From assembly GCA_003151535.1 (NCBI GenBank), contig PLXT01000115.1, positions 2,925-10,280 of the forward strand: a stretch of 7,356 bases of DNA. The letters are read 5' to 3'. Shown one piece after another: positions 1 through 4,476 of this stretch (its first letter is position 1; each line of letters begins with the position of its first letter). Origin of the DNA: Methanobacterium sp. (GTDB taxonomy: Archaea > Methanobacteriota > Methanobacteria > Methanobacteriales > Methanobacteriaceae). The notes below the pieces were generated by a model, which saw only the letters and a list, made by a program, of their open reading frames with translations, did no database searches and had not been told where the DNA came from. The translations under genes were made by a program, and so were the position numbers.

Positions 1-126
1 ATCTGAAATAGGATGCCATATATTTACTATATCGTAATGGGTAGTGGTATCATATATCGCATGTTTTTTTGATATATCAAATGAAAGGATTCTAACAAAT
101 TCAGTAATTTTACTGGGTTCATTCAT
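1..126 (-). CDS. Array unit a33, N-terminal part (runs off window)
   Basis: 42 codons from ATG 126 (MNEPSKITEFVRILSFDIS) to the window edge without a stop. V-N-I-W-H-P-I-S at 34-41 has the Asn-Ile-Trp-x-Pro-Ile element seen in a3 and a23. The array therefore continues beyond this end of the window. The start lies one base after the a32 stop. Function unknown. Confidence 0.7.
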   Translation of the reverse strand, partial: MNEPSKITEFVRILSFDISKKHAIYDTTTHYDIVNIWHPISD

Positions 127-127
127 A

Positions 128-331
128 CTACTCATGAGATATTATTGAAGAAGATAAATTATCTGTCAAACTAAACCTAAGACCATCAATGTTGACGCTT
201 ATCTCAATAGTTAATGTGTCCCAAATAATATCGCTATATATCCTTACAGGAGTAAACCGCATTGTTGATAGCATTACTTTATCAGTCATTTTATTTATAA
301 TTGGATATCTAATATTTTCATCCCATTTCAT
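128..331 (-). CDS. Array unit a32, hypothetical 67-aa protein
   Basis: 67 residues from ATG 331 (MKWDENIRYPIINKM). The open frame reaches 391, but the longer start would bury 74 bases in a31, and M-K-W-D fits the family. N-I-R-Y-P-I (6-11) sits near the N-terminus, opposite to a31. The strand region RIYSDIIWDTLTIEISVNI (about 30-48) contains the Trp, followed by the polar, Ser-rich end SLTDNLSSSIISHE. The TAG stop is one base from the a33 ATG. Function unknown. Confidence 0.76.
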   Translation of the reverse strand: MKWDENIRYPIINKMTDKVMLSTMRFTPVRIYSDIIWDTLTIEISVNIDGLRFSLTDNLSSSIISHE

Positions 332-521
332 CCTCCAGATTCCAATTAATATCCATGAAAACTTTTCTAATCGGGTAGTGAATTTTATCAAACATTTCCT
401 TGTGAATTTTTTCTGTTGGTTTACATTTTGGATTTGTTATAATACCAATTGCCTCGCCACATAATCGGCGTGTATTAGTATCGTTAAATACACAAGCAAG
501 ATGTAAACTAATATTCCTCAT
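318..521 (-). CDS. Array unit a31, hypothetical 67-aa protein
   Basis: 67 residues starting MRNISLHLACVFNDTNTRR. It is more charged and Lys-rich than its neighbours (NPKCKPTEKIHKEMFDK), with three Cys (10, 21, 33). K-I-H-Y-P-I-R-K-V (46-54) matches the R-Y-P-I element of a32 and a25 and is followed by F-M-D-I-N-W, so strand and Trp come at the C-terminal end rather than the middle. The start is fixed by ATGA with a30, and the end overlaps a32 by 14 bases. Function unknown. Confidence 0.75.
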   Translation of the reverse strand: MRNISLHLACVFNDTNTRRLCGEAIGIITNPKCKPTEKIHKEMFDKIHYPIRKVFMDINWNLEDEMG

Positions 522-718
522 AATCTTATATTAGCCCTAATAATAGTCCTAAAATTAGCCCATATATCAGCATTAATGTTATCATATGGGTTACGATAAA
601 TATTTTCTCTAATCGTAACCCATGTATTACTACCAATACTCTTGGCGATCATATCTTGGCCCTTAGCCAAGATATGATGATGAACAAAAGTATTGATCTT
701 ACCTGTTCTGTTTAGCAT
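518..718 (-). CDS. Array unit a30, hypothetical 66-aa protein
   Basis: 66 residues starting MLNRTGKINTFVHHHILAK. Unlike other units, it starts after a real gap. Residues 16-25 (ILAKGQDMIA) are encoded by a strong hairpin sequence. The C-terminal half holds S-N-T-W-V-T-I-R-E-N-I, Y-R-N-P-Y-D-N-I-N-A-D-I-W and A-N-F-R-T-I-I-R-A-N-I, so two Trp elements and a four-residue Asn-hydrophobic tail. Its TGA overlaps the a31 ATG as ATGA. Function unknown. Confidence 0.77.
   Translation of the reverse strand: MLNRTGKINTFVHHHILAKGQDMIAKSIGSNTWVTIRENIYRNPYDNINADIWANFRTIIRANIRL
648..678. repeat. 13-bp inverted repeat with 5-base loop inside a30
   Basis: ATCATATCTTGGC at 648-660 is perfectly complementary to 666-678 around the loop CCTTA. 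Thirteen uninterrupted pairs make a stable RNA hairpin on either strand, much stronger than anything else seen here. CTTGGC also occurs just before the left arm (641-646). It sits about 40 bases after the a30 start in the direction of transcription, where it could slow translation or transcription. No U-tract follows, so a standard terminator is unlikely. Confidence 0.88.
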
Positions 719-801
719 ATTTTTAATTAAACCTAATATTAAAAATATATGTAATATGTTTATATATTTTAACTATTTTGTTAAAGGTACTAATTTTATT
801 T
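719..801 (-). promoter_or_regulatory. AT-rich 83-base gap before a30, possible promoter region
   Basis: This is the longest non-coding gap within the small-gene array. It is almost entirely A/T and contains an inverted repeat, TTTAAC-N6-GTTAAA at 768-785. On the minus strand TACCTTTA (about 787-794) is one base off the Bacteroidota -7 consensus TAnnTTTG. That is weak evidence: in DNA this AT-rich such matches are common. A promoter, an operator or a decayed unit are all possible. Confidence 0.3.
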
Positions 802-993
802 TTAGTAACGAAATTTAATGTCCATTACTAAAATTTCTTGTATATTGGGGCGTACACGGCTTATGTTTTCGTCTATATGAAACATCAACATAGTAGTCTT
901 TATGCGAATCTTGGGGGGATAGTTAACTGATTGCATTATATCATAATATAATGATAATAAAATTTCGTTTATTTGACCTGATATATCTTGCAT
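802..993 (-). CDS. Array unit a29, hypothetical 63-aa protein
   Basis: 63 residues starting MQDISGQINEILLSLYYDI. Ile/Leu recur every three to four residues over the first 20 residues. S-V-N-Y-P-P (22-27) resembles the R-Y-P element of a25 and a32 and leads into the strand KIRIKTTMLMFHI. The tail N-I-S-R-V-R-P-N-I-Q-E-I continues the spacing. No Trp. It is the last gene before the only sizeable gap in this part of the array. Function unknown. Confidence 0.75.
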   Translation of the reverse strand: MQDISGQINEILLSLYYDIMQSVNYPPKIRIKTTMLMFHIDENISRVRPNIQEILVMDIKFRY

Positions 994-1170
994 TTAATTA
1001 TATATTGAGACAATAAGGTTTTCTTTTATATTTCGGTACGCATCAATATCCAGCTTACTCCATATTGCAATGTTTATTCTTTCGTATAAATCGATATTAG
1101 AAGTGCGGGTAGGCATATCATTAACACATAAGACATTAACATATGTTTCTATATCATAGAGTATTCTCAT
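994..1170 (-). CDS. Array unit a28, hypothetical 58-aa protein
   Basis: 58 residues starting MRILYDIETYVNVLCVND. A small polar break (MPTRTSNID) leads to the strand R-I-N-I-A-I-W-S-K-L-D-I (31-42) with Trp at its end, then a tail Y-R-N-I-K-E-N-L-I-V-S-I with near four-residue spacing. The order helix, strand-Trp, Asn-Ile tail is complete, so this unit is a good type example. Its stop is directly adjacent to the a29 ATG (TAAATG). Function unknown. Confidence 0.75.
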   Translation of the reverse strand: MRILYDIETYVNVLCVNDMPTRTSNIDLYERINIAIWSKLDIDAYRNIKENLIVSIYN

Positions 1171-1334
1171 AGGAATGTTTTATAGATATTAGAGTGTATA
1201 TTACTCAAAAAATTATCCGCTAAGTCATTTCCCCAGTTACTAGGCTGGTCATTAATTATCGCCCAAATATGCACACTAATTTCAAGATGCAGTTTATTGG
1301 TGGTTTGGCTGATTTCATATCCAATATTTCTCAT
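1167..1334 (-). CDS. Array unit a27, hypothetical 55-aa protein
   Basis: 55 residues starting MRNIGYEISQTTNKLHLE. The strand L-E-I-S-V-H-I-W-A-I-I (16-26) is the cleanest example of the alternating hydrophobic element ending in Trp. A polar turn with Pro and a second Trp (NDQPSNWGND) follows, then L-S-N-I-H-S-N-I-Y gives the four-residue Asn-Ile tail. Its TGA overlaps the a28 ATG as ATGA. Function unknown. Confidence 0.75.
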   Translation of the reverse strand: MRNIGYEISQTTNKLHLEISVHIWAIINDQPSNWGNDLADNFLSNIHSNIYKTFL

Positions 1335-1343
1335 ATGGTATTA

Positions 1344-1505
1344 TTACTGGTGAGACCAAATATCATTATAGACATTACTGATAGTAGCAGTCCCTATTGA
1401 AACATTATCCCATGTGATTTGCACCAAACTACTAGTCCAAGTTGGGACGAACACTGTATTATGCAGTTCCATCAAGAACATATTTGTTGTATTAATAATT
1501 TTCAT
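1344..1505 (-). CDS. Array unit a26, hypothetical 53-aa protein
   Basis: 53 residues starting MKIINTTNMFLMELHNTVF. It carries three Trp, in V-P-T-W-T-S, I-T-W-D-N-V and N-D-I-W, more than any other unit; the second and third repeat the I-x-W-x-N-V and N-x-I-W patterns seen singly elsewhere. The mostly Ser/Thr-rich body (SIGTATISNV) looks more strand-like than helical, and the protein ends at SHQ. The TAA lies nine bases before a27. Function unknown. Confidence 0.73.
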   Translation of the reverse strand: MKIINTTNMFLMELHNTVFVPTWTSSLVQITWDNVSIGTATISNVYNDIWSHQ

Positions 1506-1680
1506 AACTATAACCTATTGCGAGTATACCATTTTCAATACCTACTTTAATATCTGTTATAGATTCTAGCCGAATTAAAAATACTGGGCAACCCATACGA
1601 ATTACGTTTATTTTTAGAGACACTGGATATCGTATGCCATAAAAGATGTGATCTGTTATTTTATGTTTGATTTCATTCAT
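1492..1680 (-). CDS. Array unit a25, hypothetical 62-aa protein
   Basis: 62 residues starting MNEIKHKITDHIFYGIRYP. Ile at 4, 8, 12 and 16 gives an exact four-residue period. The element G-I-R-Y-P-V (15-20) closely matches N-I-R-Y-P-I of a32, and SLKINVIRM forms the following strand. The second half, FLIRLESITDIKVGIENGILAIG, continues with alternating hydrophobics and ends in Tyr-rich YSYENY. It has no Trp. It overlaps a26 by 14 bases. Function unknown. Confidence 0.76.
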   Translation of the reverse strand: MNEIKHKITDHIFYGIRYPVSLKINVIRMGCPVFLIRLESITDIKVGIENGILAIGYSYENY

Positions 1681-1846
1681 ATCGTCTTTTTAAATTATCT
1701 TTCAAACCGCTAAATATTATATTGATACCTAAATTAAAAGATCTAGTATAATTTGGTTTACGCCACACTGAAAACTCAATTTTATCATTGATACTTTGCA
1801 AGAATTCAGAACTAATTAATGCTATTTCTTCTCTAATATTAACCAT
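1673..1846 (-). CDS. Array unit a24, hypothetical 57-aa protein
   Basis: 57 residues starting MVNIREEIALISSEFLQS. The opening is a likely helix with hydrophobics every three or four residues. DKIEFSVWRKPNY (about 21-33) is a short strand ending in Trp, then NLGINIIFSGLKDNLKRRYE closes with spaced hydrophobics and a basic end. It begins within the last codons of a23 and overlaps the start of a25 by eight bases (ATGAATGA). Function unknown. Confidence 0.74.
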   Translation of the reverse strand: MVNIREEIALISSEFLQSINDKIEFSVWRKPNYTRSFNLGINIIFSGLKDNLKRRYE

Positions 1847-2031
1847 GTTTCGATATTATCTTGAATATTATTTTGAATATTATTTTTAATTAAACCCACA
1901 TTACGCCACACAATGGGCCATATATTAAAACCATTTATTTGGGCTAGTAATGCTATCTCTGTACTATCATTTATAGCGTCACAAATGCTATTTCTGATTT
2001 CTGCCCCAGTATATTTTAATGTGTTGTTCAT
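1822..2031 (-). CDS. Array unit a23, hypothetical protein with Asn-Ile repeats
   Basis: 69 residues starting MNNTLKYTGAEIRNSICDA. After a middle with E-I-A-L-L-A-Q-I comes F-N-I-W-P-I-V-W-R-N-V (about 35-45), which joins Trp, Pro-Ile and a second Trp, and then K-N-N-I-Q-N-N-I-Q-D-N-I, a four-residue repeat encoded by 12-base steps. It ends TWLILEKK. The start is the ATGA overlap with a22; the end overlaps a24 by 25 bases, the largest overlap in the array. Function unknown. Confidence 0.78.
   Translation of the reverse strand: MNNTLKYTGAEIRNSICDAINDSTEIALLAQINGFNIWPIVWRNVGLIKNNIQNNIQDNIETWLILEKK
1852..1881 (-). repeat. 12-bp periodic coding repeat in a23
   Basis: Plus-strand GATATT at 1852 and AATATT at 1864 and 1876 lie 12 bases apart; the 12-mer TTGAATATTATT is repeated perfectly in tandem (1861-1872, 1873-1884 apart from its final bases). 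Each step encodes one N-N-I-Q or D-N-I tetrad. Confidence 0.75.
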
Positions 2032-2204
2032 GATATAGTTATTTCATCCATGATATTAGCTTTGATATTACGAGCTACCAAACTAATCATTACTTCTAGT
2101 ACTGTCCAAATGGTACGAGTAGAATATTCATTGTTATTATTACCAATCATAAAGAAAGTACTGTTAGCTCCACACCTTAATATTTCACTATTAATATTAA
2201 CCAT
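2028..2204 (-). CDS. Array unit a22, hypothetical 58-aa protein
   Basis: 58 residues starting MVNINSEILRCGANSTFF. The leading codons ATG GTT AAT ATT A are shared with a24. A polar Asn/Ser/Thr patch (GNNNNEYSTR, about 21-30) is followed by TIWTVLEVMISLVARNIKAN, which has the I-W element and hydrophobics every three to four residues through to the Asn-Ile pairs. It overlaps the end of a21 by eight bases, and its TGA overlaps the a23 ATG as ATGA. Function unknown. Confidence 0.74.
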   Translation of the reverse strand: MVNINSEILRCGANSTFFMIGNNNNEYSTRTIWTVLEVMISLVARNIKANIMDEITIS

Positions 2205-2391
2205 AATTTAAAATTATCTTTACACTATCTTTAACTTTTGAGTCTTCTCTTGTTACGCGAACTATGTACTCCCATATATCTTCATCTATCTTAGATCTAT
2301 TATAAGGTATCTCAATTATTATCTTACTATGTGTATATAGTAGGATACTATTATATATTTGCATACCAATAGAATCGCTTATAATTTTCAT
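2197..2391 (-). CDS. Array unit a21, hypothetical 64-aa protein
   Basis: 64 residues from ATG 2391 (MKIISDSIGMQIYNSILLY), two bases after the a20 stop. The frame is open further up, but this Met gives the shared M-K-I-I opening. Hydrophobics recur every four residues at the start, then the alternating strand KIIIEIPYN (about 24-32), then DEDIWEYIVRV with the Trp element (about 37-47). The tail is unusually charged (TREDSKVKDS) before VKIILNYG. It overlaps a22 by eight bases. Function unknown. Confidence 0.76.
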   Translation of the reverse strand: MKIISDSIGMQIYNSILLYTHSKIIIEIPYNRSKIDEDIWEYIVRVTREDSKVKDSVKIILNYG

Positions 2392-2393
2392 AT

Positions 2394-2546
2394 CTAAAGA
2401 CTTGGTTTTAGTTCGGTTGGTTGAATTATAATATCGATCCATGGATCGATATTAATGGTAACCTTAATATTATCCAAAACAATACGGCTAATGTTAAGTC
2501 TAATAACATCCATATTGATTAGTATATTATGCGTAACGTTTCTCAT
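2394..2546 (-). CDS. Array unit a20, hypothetical 50-aa protein
   Basis: 50 residues from ATG 2546 (MRNVTHNILINMDVIRL). The open frame extends further upstream, but that Met sits at the array-style start and gives a 20-base overlap with a19. Asn-Ile and Asn-Met pairs recur through residues 7-25. A strand KVTINIDPWIDIII (about 28-41) contains the Trp; the codons for N-I-D-P-W-I-D-I lie in a 26-bp perfect palindrome. The end ELKPSL is polar. The stop is two bases before a21. Function unknown. Confidence 0.73.
   Translation of the reverse strand: MRNVTHNILINMDVIRLNISRIVLDNIKVTINIDPWIDIIIQPTELKPSL
2429..2454. repeat. 26-bp perfect palindrome inside a20
   Basis: Bases 2429-2441 (TAATATCGATCCA) are exactly the reverse complement of 2442-2454, with no spacer; the centre is CCATGG. 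It falls in coding sequence at the Trp motif. It could be a protein-binding or recombination site, a trace of an inverted duplication, or chance reinforced by the I-D-P-W-I-D coding pattern. Identity of both arms is directly visible. Confidence 0.9.
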
Positions 2547-2742
2547 ACAGTAATTTATATCTAATTTCATCCTTAATATTAGTCCAAGTGGCAACCAATA
2601 TCATATCTGTTAAAGGTGATTCTATTAAAACATTGGTCTTAATGTTAACTCCGTCTGATATATTAGATGAGTTCTGAATATTATCATTCACTGTAGCCAT
2701 GACTTTACTAATACTGGCTTCAATGCTATGTGTTAATTTCAT
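2527..2742 (-). CDS. Array unit a19, hypothetical 71-aa protein
   Basis: 71 residues from ATG 2742 (MKLTHSIEASISKVMATV). A TTG five codons earlier is open, but the M-K start matches neighbours and sits within the a18 end (17-base overlap). The N-terminal half has Ile/Val every three to four residues (I-E-A-S-I-S-K-V, N-D-N-I), the centre alternates (DGVNIKTNVLI), and V-A-T-W-T-N-I-K-D-E-I at about 52-62 is a close match to the Trp element of a18 and a26. The basic tail overlaps a20 by 20 bases. Function unknown. Confidence 0.75.
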   Translation of the reverse strand: MKLTHSIEASISKVMATVNDNIQNSSNISDGVNIKTNVLIESPLTDMILVATWTNIKDEIRYKLLYEKRYA

Positions 2743-2932
2743 ATTTTTTAATATCAATTTTAAGATTTGTTTGAATACCGTCTAAGATATTAGTTATTCC
2801 ATCTTCCACAGTATTTTCAACTTTATACCAAGTATTTGAGATAATTGTGTCATTGACATCTTGGTATATGAGTCTTATAGCACTATATATCTTCACTTCT
2901 ATTATTCCCTGTGCTATTAATTGAATCGTCAA
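2726..2932 (-). CDS. Array unit a18, start uncertain (TTG or frameshift)
   Basis: 68 residues if initiated at TTG 2932 (then TIQLIAQGIIEVKIY). The array-typical ATGA start at 2942, coupled to a17, opens another frame, MINIDDSINSTGNN, which closes after 19 codons. Removing one base early would merge them into a 71-residue protein starting M-I-N-I, so this unit may be a third frameshifted member. The body is strongly family-like: S-N-T-W-Y-K-V at about 37-43, then V-E-N-T-V-E-D-G-I-T-N-I-L-D-G-I with hydrophobics spaced 4-4-3-4. Function unknown. Confidence 0.65.
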   Translation of the reverse strand: MTIQLIAQGIIEVKIYSAIRLIYQDVNDTIISNTWYKVENTVEDGITNILDGIQTNLKIDIKKYEINT

Positions 2933-2938
2933 TATTTA

Positions 2939-3298
2939 TCATATAAAAATATTTATGTTAATAAGTCGATGAACATGCCCTGCAATAGAATTGTCCACTT
3001 CATCTATTGGATTGGGAAGTCTATTACAAACCCTATTGCGTATAAGTGTCATCTCATTTGTCCAAATATTTTCGCTAATATCTCTAATTATTACTCTTAT
3101 TTCTTTATTAATATTCTGCATGTAAAAATCTTTTATTAAAATTACCCTAAACATAAAATTAAACTCCACATTATAAAATACCATATGGACAGGATTTAAT
3201 AAGTTGTACATCTCTGCACTTAAATAAGGACCATATAAGTGCTTAAAACGGATAGTGATAATTAGATTGTTAGTTATATCGTTTGTTACACATCTCAT
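2939..3298 (-). CDS. Array unit a17, double-length member (likely fusion)
   Basis: 119 residues, about twice the usual size. The first half (1-59, MRCVTNDITNNLIITIRF onwards) contains a strand-like section VFYNVEFNFMFRVILI. Residue 60 is a Met opening MQNINKEIRVIIRDISENIW, an array-style start with its own I-W element at 78-79 and a NPIDEV segment at 96-101. The two halves are 59 and 60 residues, so two adjacent units appear joined in frame. Initiation at the internal ATG (3121) is also possible. The start is coupled to a16 by ATGA; the stop overlaps an ATG at 2942 in the same way. Function unknown. Confidence 0.75.
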   Translation of the reverse strand: MRCVTNDITNNLIITIRFKHLYGPYLSAEMYNLLNPVHMVFYNVEFNFMFRVILIKDFYMQNINKEIRVIIRDISENIWTNEMTLIRNRVCNRLPNPIDEVDNSIAGHVHRLININIFI

Positions 3299-3351
3299 AT
3301 TATAGAGGAAAGCTGTATTATAAATAATATATTTCCATTAATGTTGTTCAT
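3295..3351 (-). CDS. Array unit a16, 18-aa mini-unit
   Basis: Only 18 residues, MNNINGNILFIIQLSSII, but it is bounded on both sides by ATGA overlaps with a15 and a17. The start M-N-N-I-x-x-N-I fits the family opening. It could be a member that lost its middle through an in-frame deletion yet kept its translational coupling, or simply a short linker peptide that lets ribosomes reach a17. No other evidence of function. Confidence 0.5.
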   Translation of the reverse strand: MNNINGNILFIIQLSSII

Positions 3352-3554
3352 ACGTTTATAGTGTTTCTGATATTTCCCCTGATATTTCCATAAATACTAT
3401 TCCGATTTGAAATCCAGATATCATCTATAATATTACAACAGTTGTTAAAATAAGGAGCATAATATTCGCTACGTATCTTACAATAAACTTCACTGTAAAA
3501 ATTATTTATCTCATTAAAGATCTCATATAGGACCTTGTTTTGGATGCTTTTCAT
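3348..3554 (-). CDS. Array unit a15, hypothetical 68-aa protein
   Basis: 68 residues starting MKSIQNKVLYEIFNEINNF, an opening with Ile/Val/Phe every three to four residues. The centre is rich in Tyr, Asn and Cys (YYAPYFNNCCN), then comes I-D-D-I-W and a tail with the four-residue period, Y-G-N-I-R-G-N-I-R-N-T-I. The tail DNA carries two near-identical 12-mers. Both ends are ATGA overlaps (with a14 and a16), so the boundaries are firm. Function unknown. Confidence 0.77.
   Translation of the reverse strand: MKSIQNKVLYEIFNEINNFYSEVYCKIRSEYYAPYFNNCCNIIDDIWISNRNSIYGNIRGNIRNTINV
3369..3398 (-). repeat. 12-bp periodic coding repeat in a15
   Basis: On the plus strand GATATT recurs at 3369 and 3381, with the degenerate AATACT at 3393, in exact 12-base steps; the copies encode successive Asn-Ile pairs. 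Codon phase is the same as in the a14 and a23 repeats. Confidence 0.65.
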
Positions 3555-3745
3555 AAATTTTCCTTGATGTTATCTATGATGTTAGTACGAATGTTAGTAG
3601 TGATGTTACTTGCAATATCACGACCGATGGGCCTATGAAGATTTGAAATACTCATAATAGAGACGGAATGATTAGTATTAGTCAAGATGTTATCATATAT
3701 CCTACCAAAAATCTTATTCCATAAAAGCATTTCAATATTTTTCAT
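3551..3745 (-). CDS. Array unit a14, hypothetical protein with Asn-Ile repeat tail
   Basis: 64 residues starting MKNIEMLLWNKIFGRIYDN. The C-terminal third is the clearest example of the array's periodic tail: from HRPIGRDIAS it continues as N-I-T-T, N-I-R-T, N-I-I-D, N-I-K-E, with Ile every fourth residue and Asn before it, predicting an amphipathic helix. The opening I-x-x-I-x-x-N-I section and the R-P-I element are also present. It starts five bases after a13, and its TGA overlaps the a15 ATG as ATGA. Function unknown. Confidence 0.78.
   Translation of the reverse strand: MKNIEMLLWNKIFGRIYDNILTNTNHSVSIMSISNLHRPIGRDIASNITTNIRTNIIDNIKENL
3566..3619 (-). repeat. 12-bp periodic coding repeat in a14
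   Basis: On the plus strand GATGTT or a near variant starts at 3566, 3578, 3590, 3602 and 3614, exactly 12 bases apart. Each copy encodes one Asn-Ile pair (AAC ATC type codons) of the protein tail. The six bases between copies vary, so this is either an old slippage repeat or selection for a four-residue protein period. Confidence 0.8.
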
Positions 3746-3750
3746 AACTT

Positions 3751-3936
3751 TTATATTATAAAATTTTGAATAGAGCTATTAACTATACTACGAATTCTTA
3801 TAGGTGAATTAACCATGAAACACCAAAGAATACTACATTGTATTTTTTCTGTAATCGCCTGTGATGTTTTAAACTTTATTGCTTCACTAAAGCATTCTTG
3901 AACACTCCTGTATAGTTCGTATGAAATAATCTTCAT
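3751..3936 (-). CDS. Array unit a13, hypothetical 61-aa protein
   Basis: 61 residues starting MKIISYELYRSVQECFSEA. The first half looks helical with Glu, Lys and Gln between hydrophobics. Trp sits in CSILWCFMV (about residues 34-42), followed by NSPIRIRSIVNSSIQNFII, where Ile recurs with near four-residue spacing. Three Cys (15, 34, 39) are more than usual for the family. The stop is five bases from the a14 ATG. Function unknown. Confidence 0.75.
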   Translation of the reverse strand: MKIISYELYRSVQECFSEAIKFKTSQAITEKIQCSILWCFMVNSPIRIRSIVNSSIQNFII

Positions 3937-3946
3937 AAAATATCCT

Positions 3947-4099
3947 TTAAATCAATTTTAAAACCCTAGTTATTGTCTCTATATCATTAAATAAAGGTCT
4001 AAAAATTTTTGTATAATAGTGGTCTTCCTTCAAGCGACTGCTATATATCCATATGTATAAAGTGACATGACTAGTGATTCTATTATTTATAAGTCTCAT
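3947..4099 (-). CDS. Array unit a12, hypothetical 50-aa protein
   Basis: 50 residues starting MRLINNRITSHVTLYIWIYS: the helix-like opening runs straight into the strand-plus-Trp element at residues 12-19. A charged turn (SRLKEDHYY) precedes KIFRPLFNDIETITRVLKLI, which has the R-P-L element and Ile/Leu every three to four residues. It starts nine bases after the a11 stop and ends ten bases before a13, so it is one of the few units without an overlap on either side. Function unknown. Confidence 0.73.
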   Translation of the reverse strand: MRLINNRITSHVTLYIWIYSSRLKEDHYYTKIFRPLFNDIETITRVLKLI

Positions 4100-4108
4100 A
4101 ATAATAGT

Positions 4109-4287
4109 TTAAAATTGACTAATGTTACGATTGATATTAATCCTAGTCATATGGATTTCTCTATTCATGGGTATTCTTATTCTATACACAATATTATAAA
4201 AAAGATGAGTTATTAGTTATATATATATATTTTCTCCGCTGGAACCTGTGTGACAATTAACAGAGGGTTAATGATTATAAGCTTCAT
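4109..4287 (-). pseudogene. Array unit a11, apparently frameshifted
   Basis: The frame from ATG 4287 (MKLIIINPLLIVTQVPAEK) stops after 24 codons at 4213, directly after an (AT)n run. The frame one base off then stays open from there to TAA at 4109, giving 35 codons of family-like protein (FYNIVYRIRIPMNREIHM followed by TRININRNISQF). One added base just before that point would give a 59-residue member of normal length with the Asn-Ile tail. A short independent gene from GTG 4189 or ATG 4168 is the alternative reading. A one-base deletion or sequencing error is likely. Confidence 0.55.
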
Positions 4288-4291
4288 AATA
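4264..4291. repeat. 28-bp direct repeat, copy A (a11 start)
   Basis: Second copy of the repeat found at 4449-4476, covering the ATG and opening codons of a11 and the stop region of a10. Perfect identity over 28 bases, in an array whose units otherwise share little DNA sequence, points to a recent event. Confidence 0.9.
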
Positions 4292-4472
4292 TTATAAAAT
4301 TAGAACTAAGATTAGCATTAATAATTACTAATTGCATGCTTATATTTCTGGCTATACTTACTATTAACTTGAAATATACTTGATAATAAATACTCGACTC
4401 TATAGCTGAGTTTGATAACAAAGTAACATTTATTCTACATATTTTCCTAGGGTTAATGATTATAAGCTTCAT
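4284..4472 (-). CDS. Array unit a10, hypothetical 62-aa protein
   Basis: 62 residues beginning MKLIIINPRKICRINVTLL, with the strand-like CRINVTLL, a Tyr-rich centre (SSIYYQVYFKLIV), then ARNISMQLVIINANL with Asn-Ile/Asn-Leu spacing. The first eight residues are encoded by a 28-bp sequence identical to the start of a11, after which the two genes diverge completely. The TGA overlaps the a11 ATG as ATGA. No Trp. Function unknown. Confidence 0.74.
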   Translation of the reverse strand: MKLIIINPRKICRINVTLLSNSAIESSIYYQVYFKLIVSIARNISMQLVIINANLSSNFIIL

Positions 4473-4476
4473 AATA
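4449..4476. repeat. 28-bp direct repeat, copy B (a10 start)
   Basis: Identical to bases 4264-4291 and 185 bases away from it. On the minus strand it contains five bases of leader, the ATG and the first codons (MKLIIINP) of a10, and it also forms the end of a9. Flanking bases differ on both sides, so the repeat is bounded precisely. It suggests duplication or recombination at a unit start. Confidence 0.9.

Noticed and set aside
189..464. Plus-strand open frame of 91 codons, hydrophobic, membrane-like
   Set aside because: It lies antisense to a31 and a32, whose frames, starts and junctions fit the array. Its hydrophobic look is what the complement of Asn/Ile/Asp-rich codons gives.
2921..3139. 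Plus-strand open frame of 72 codons
   Set aside because: Antisense to a17; no independent support and no plus-strand neighbours.
4213..4232. (AT)n tract as a promoter element
   Set aside because: It falls inside the body of the broken a11 frame, and such tracts are not informative in DNA this AT-rich.
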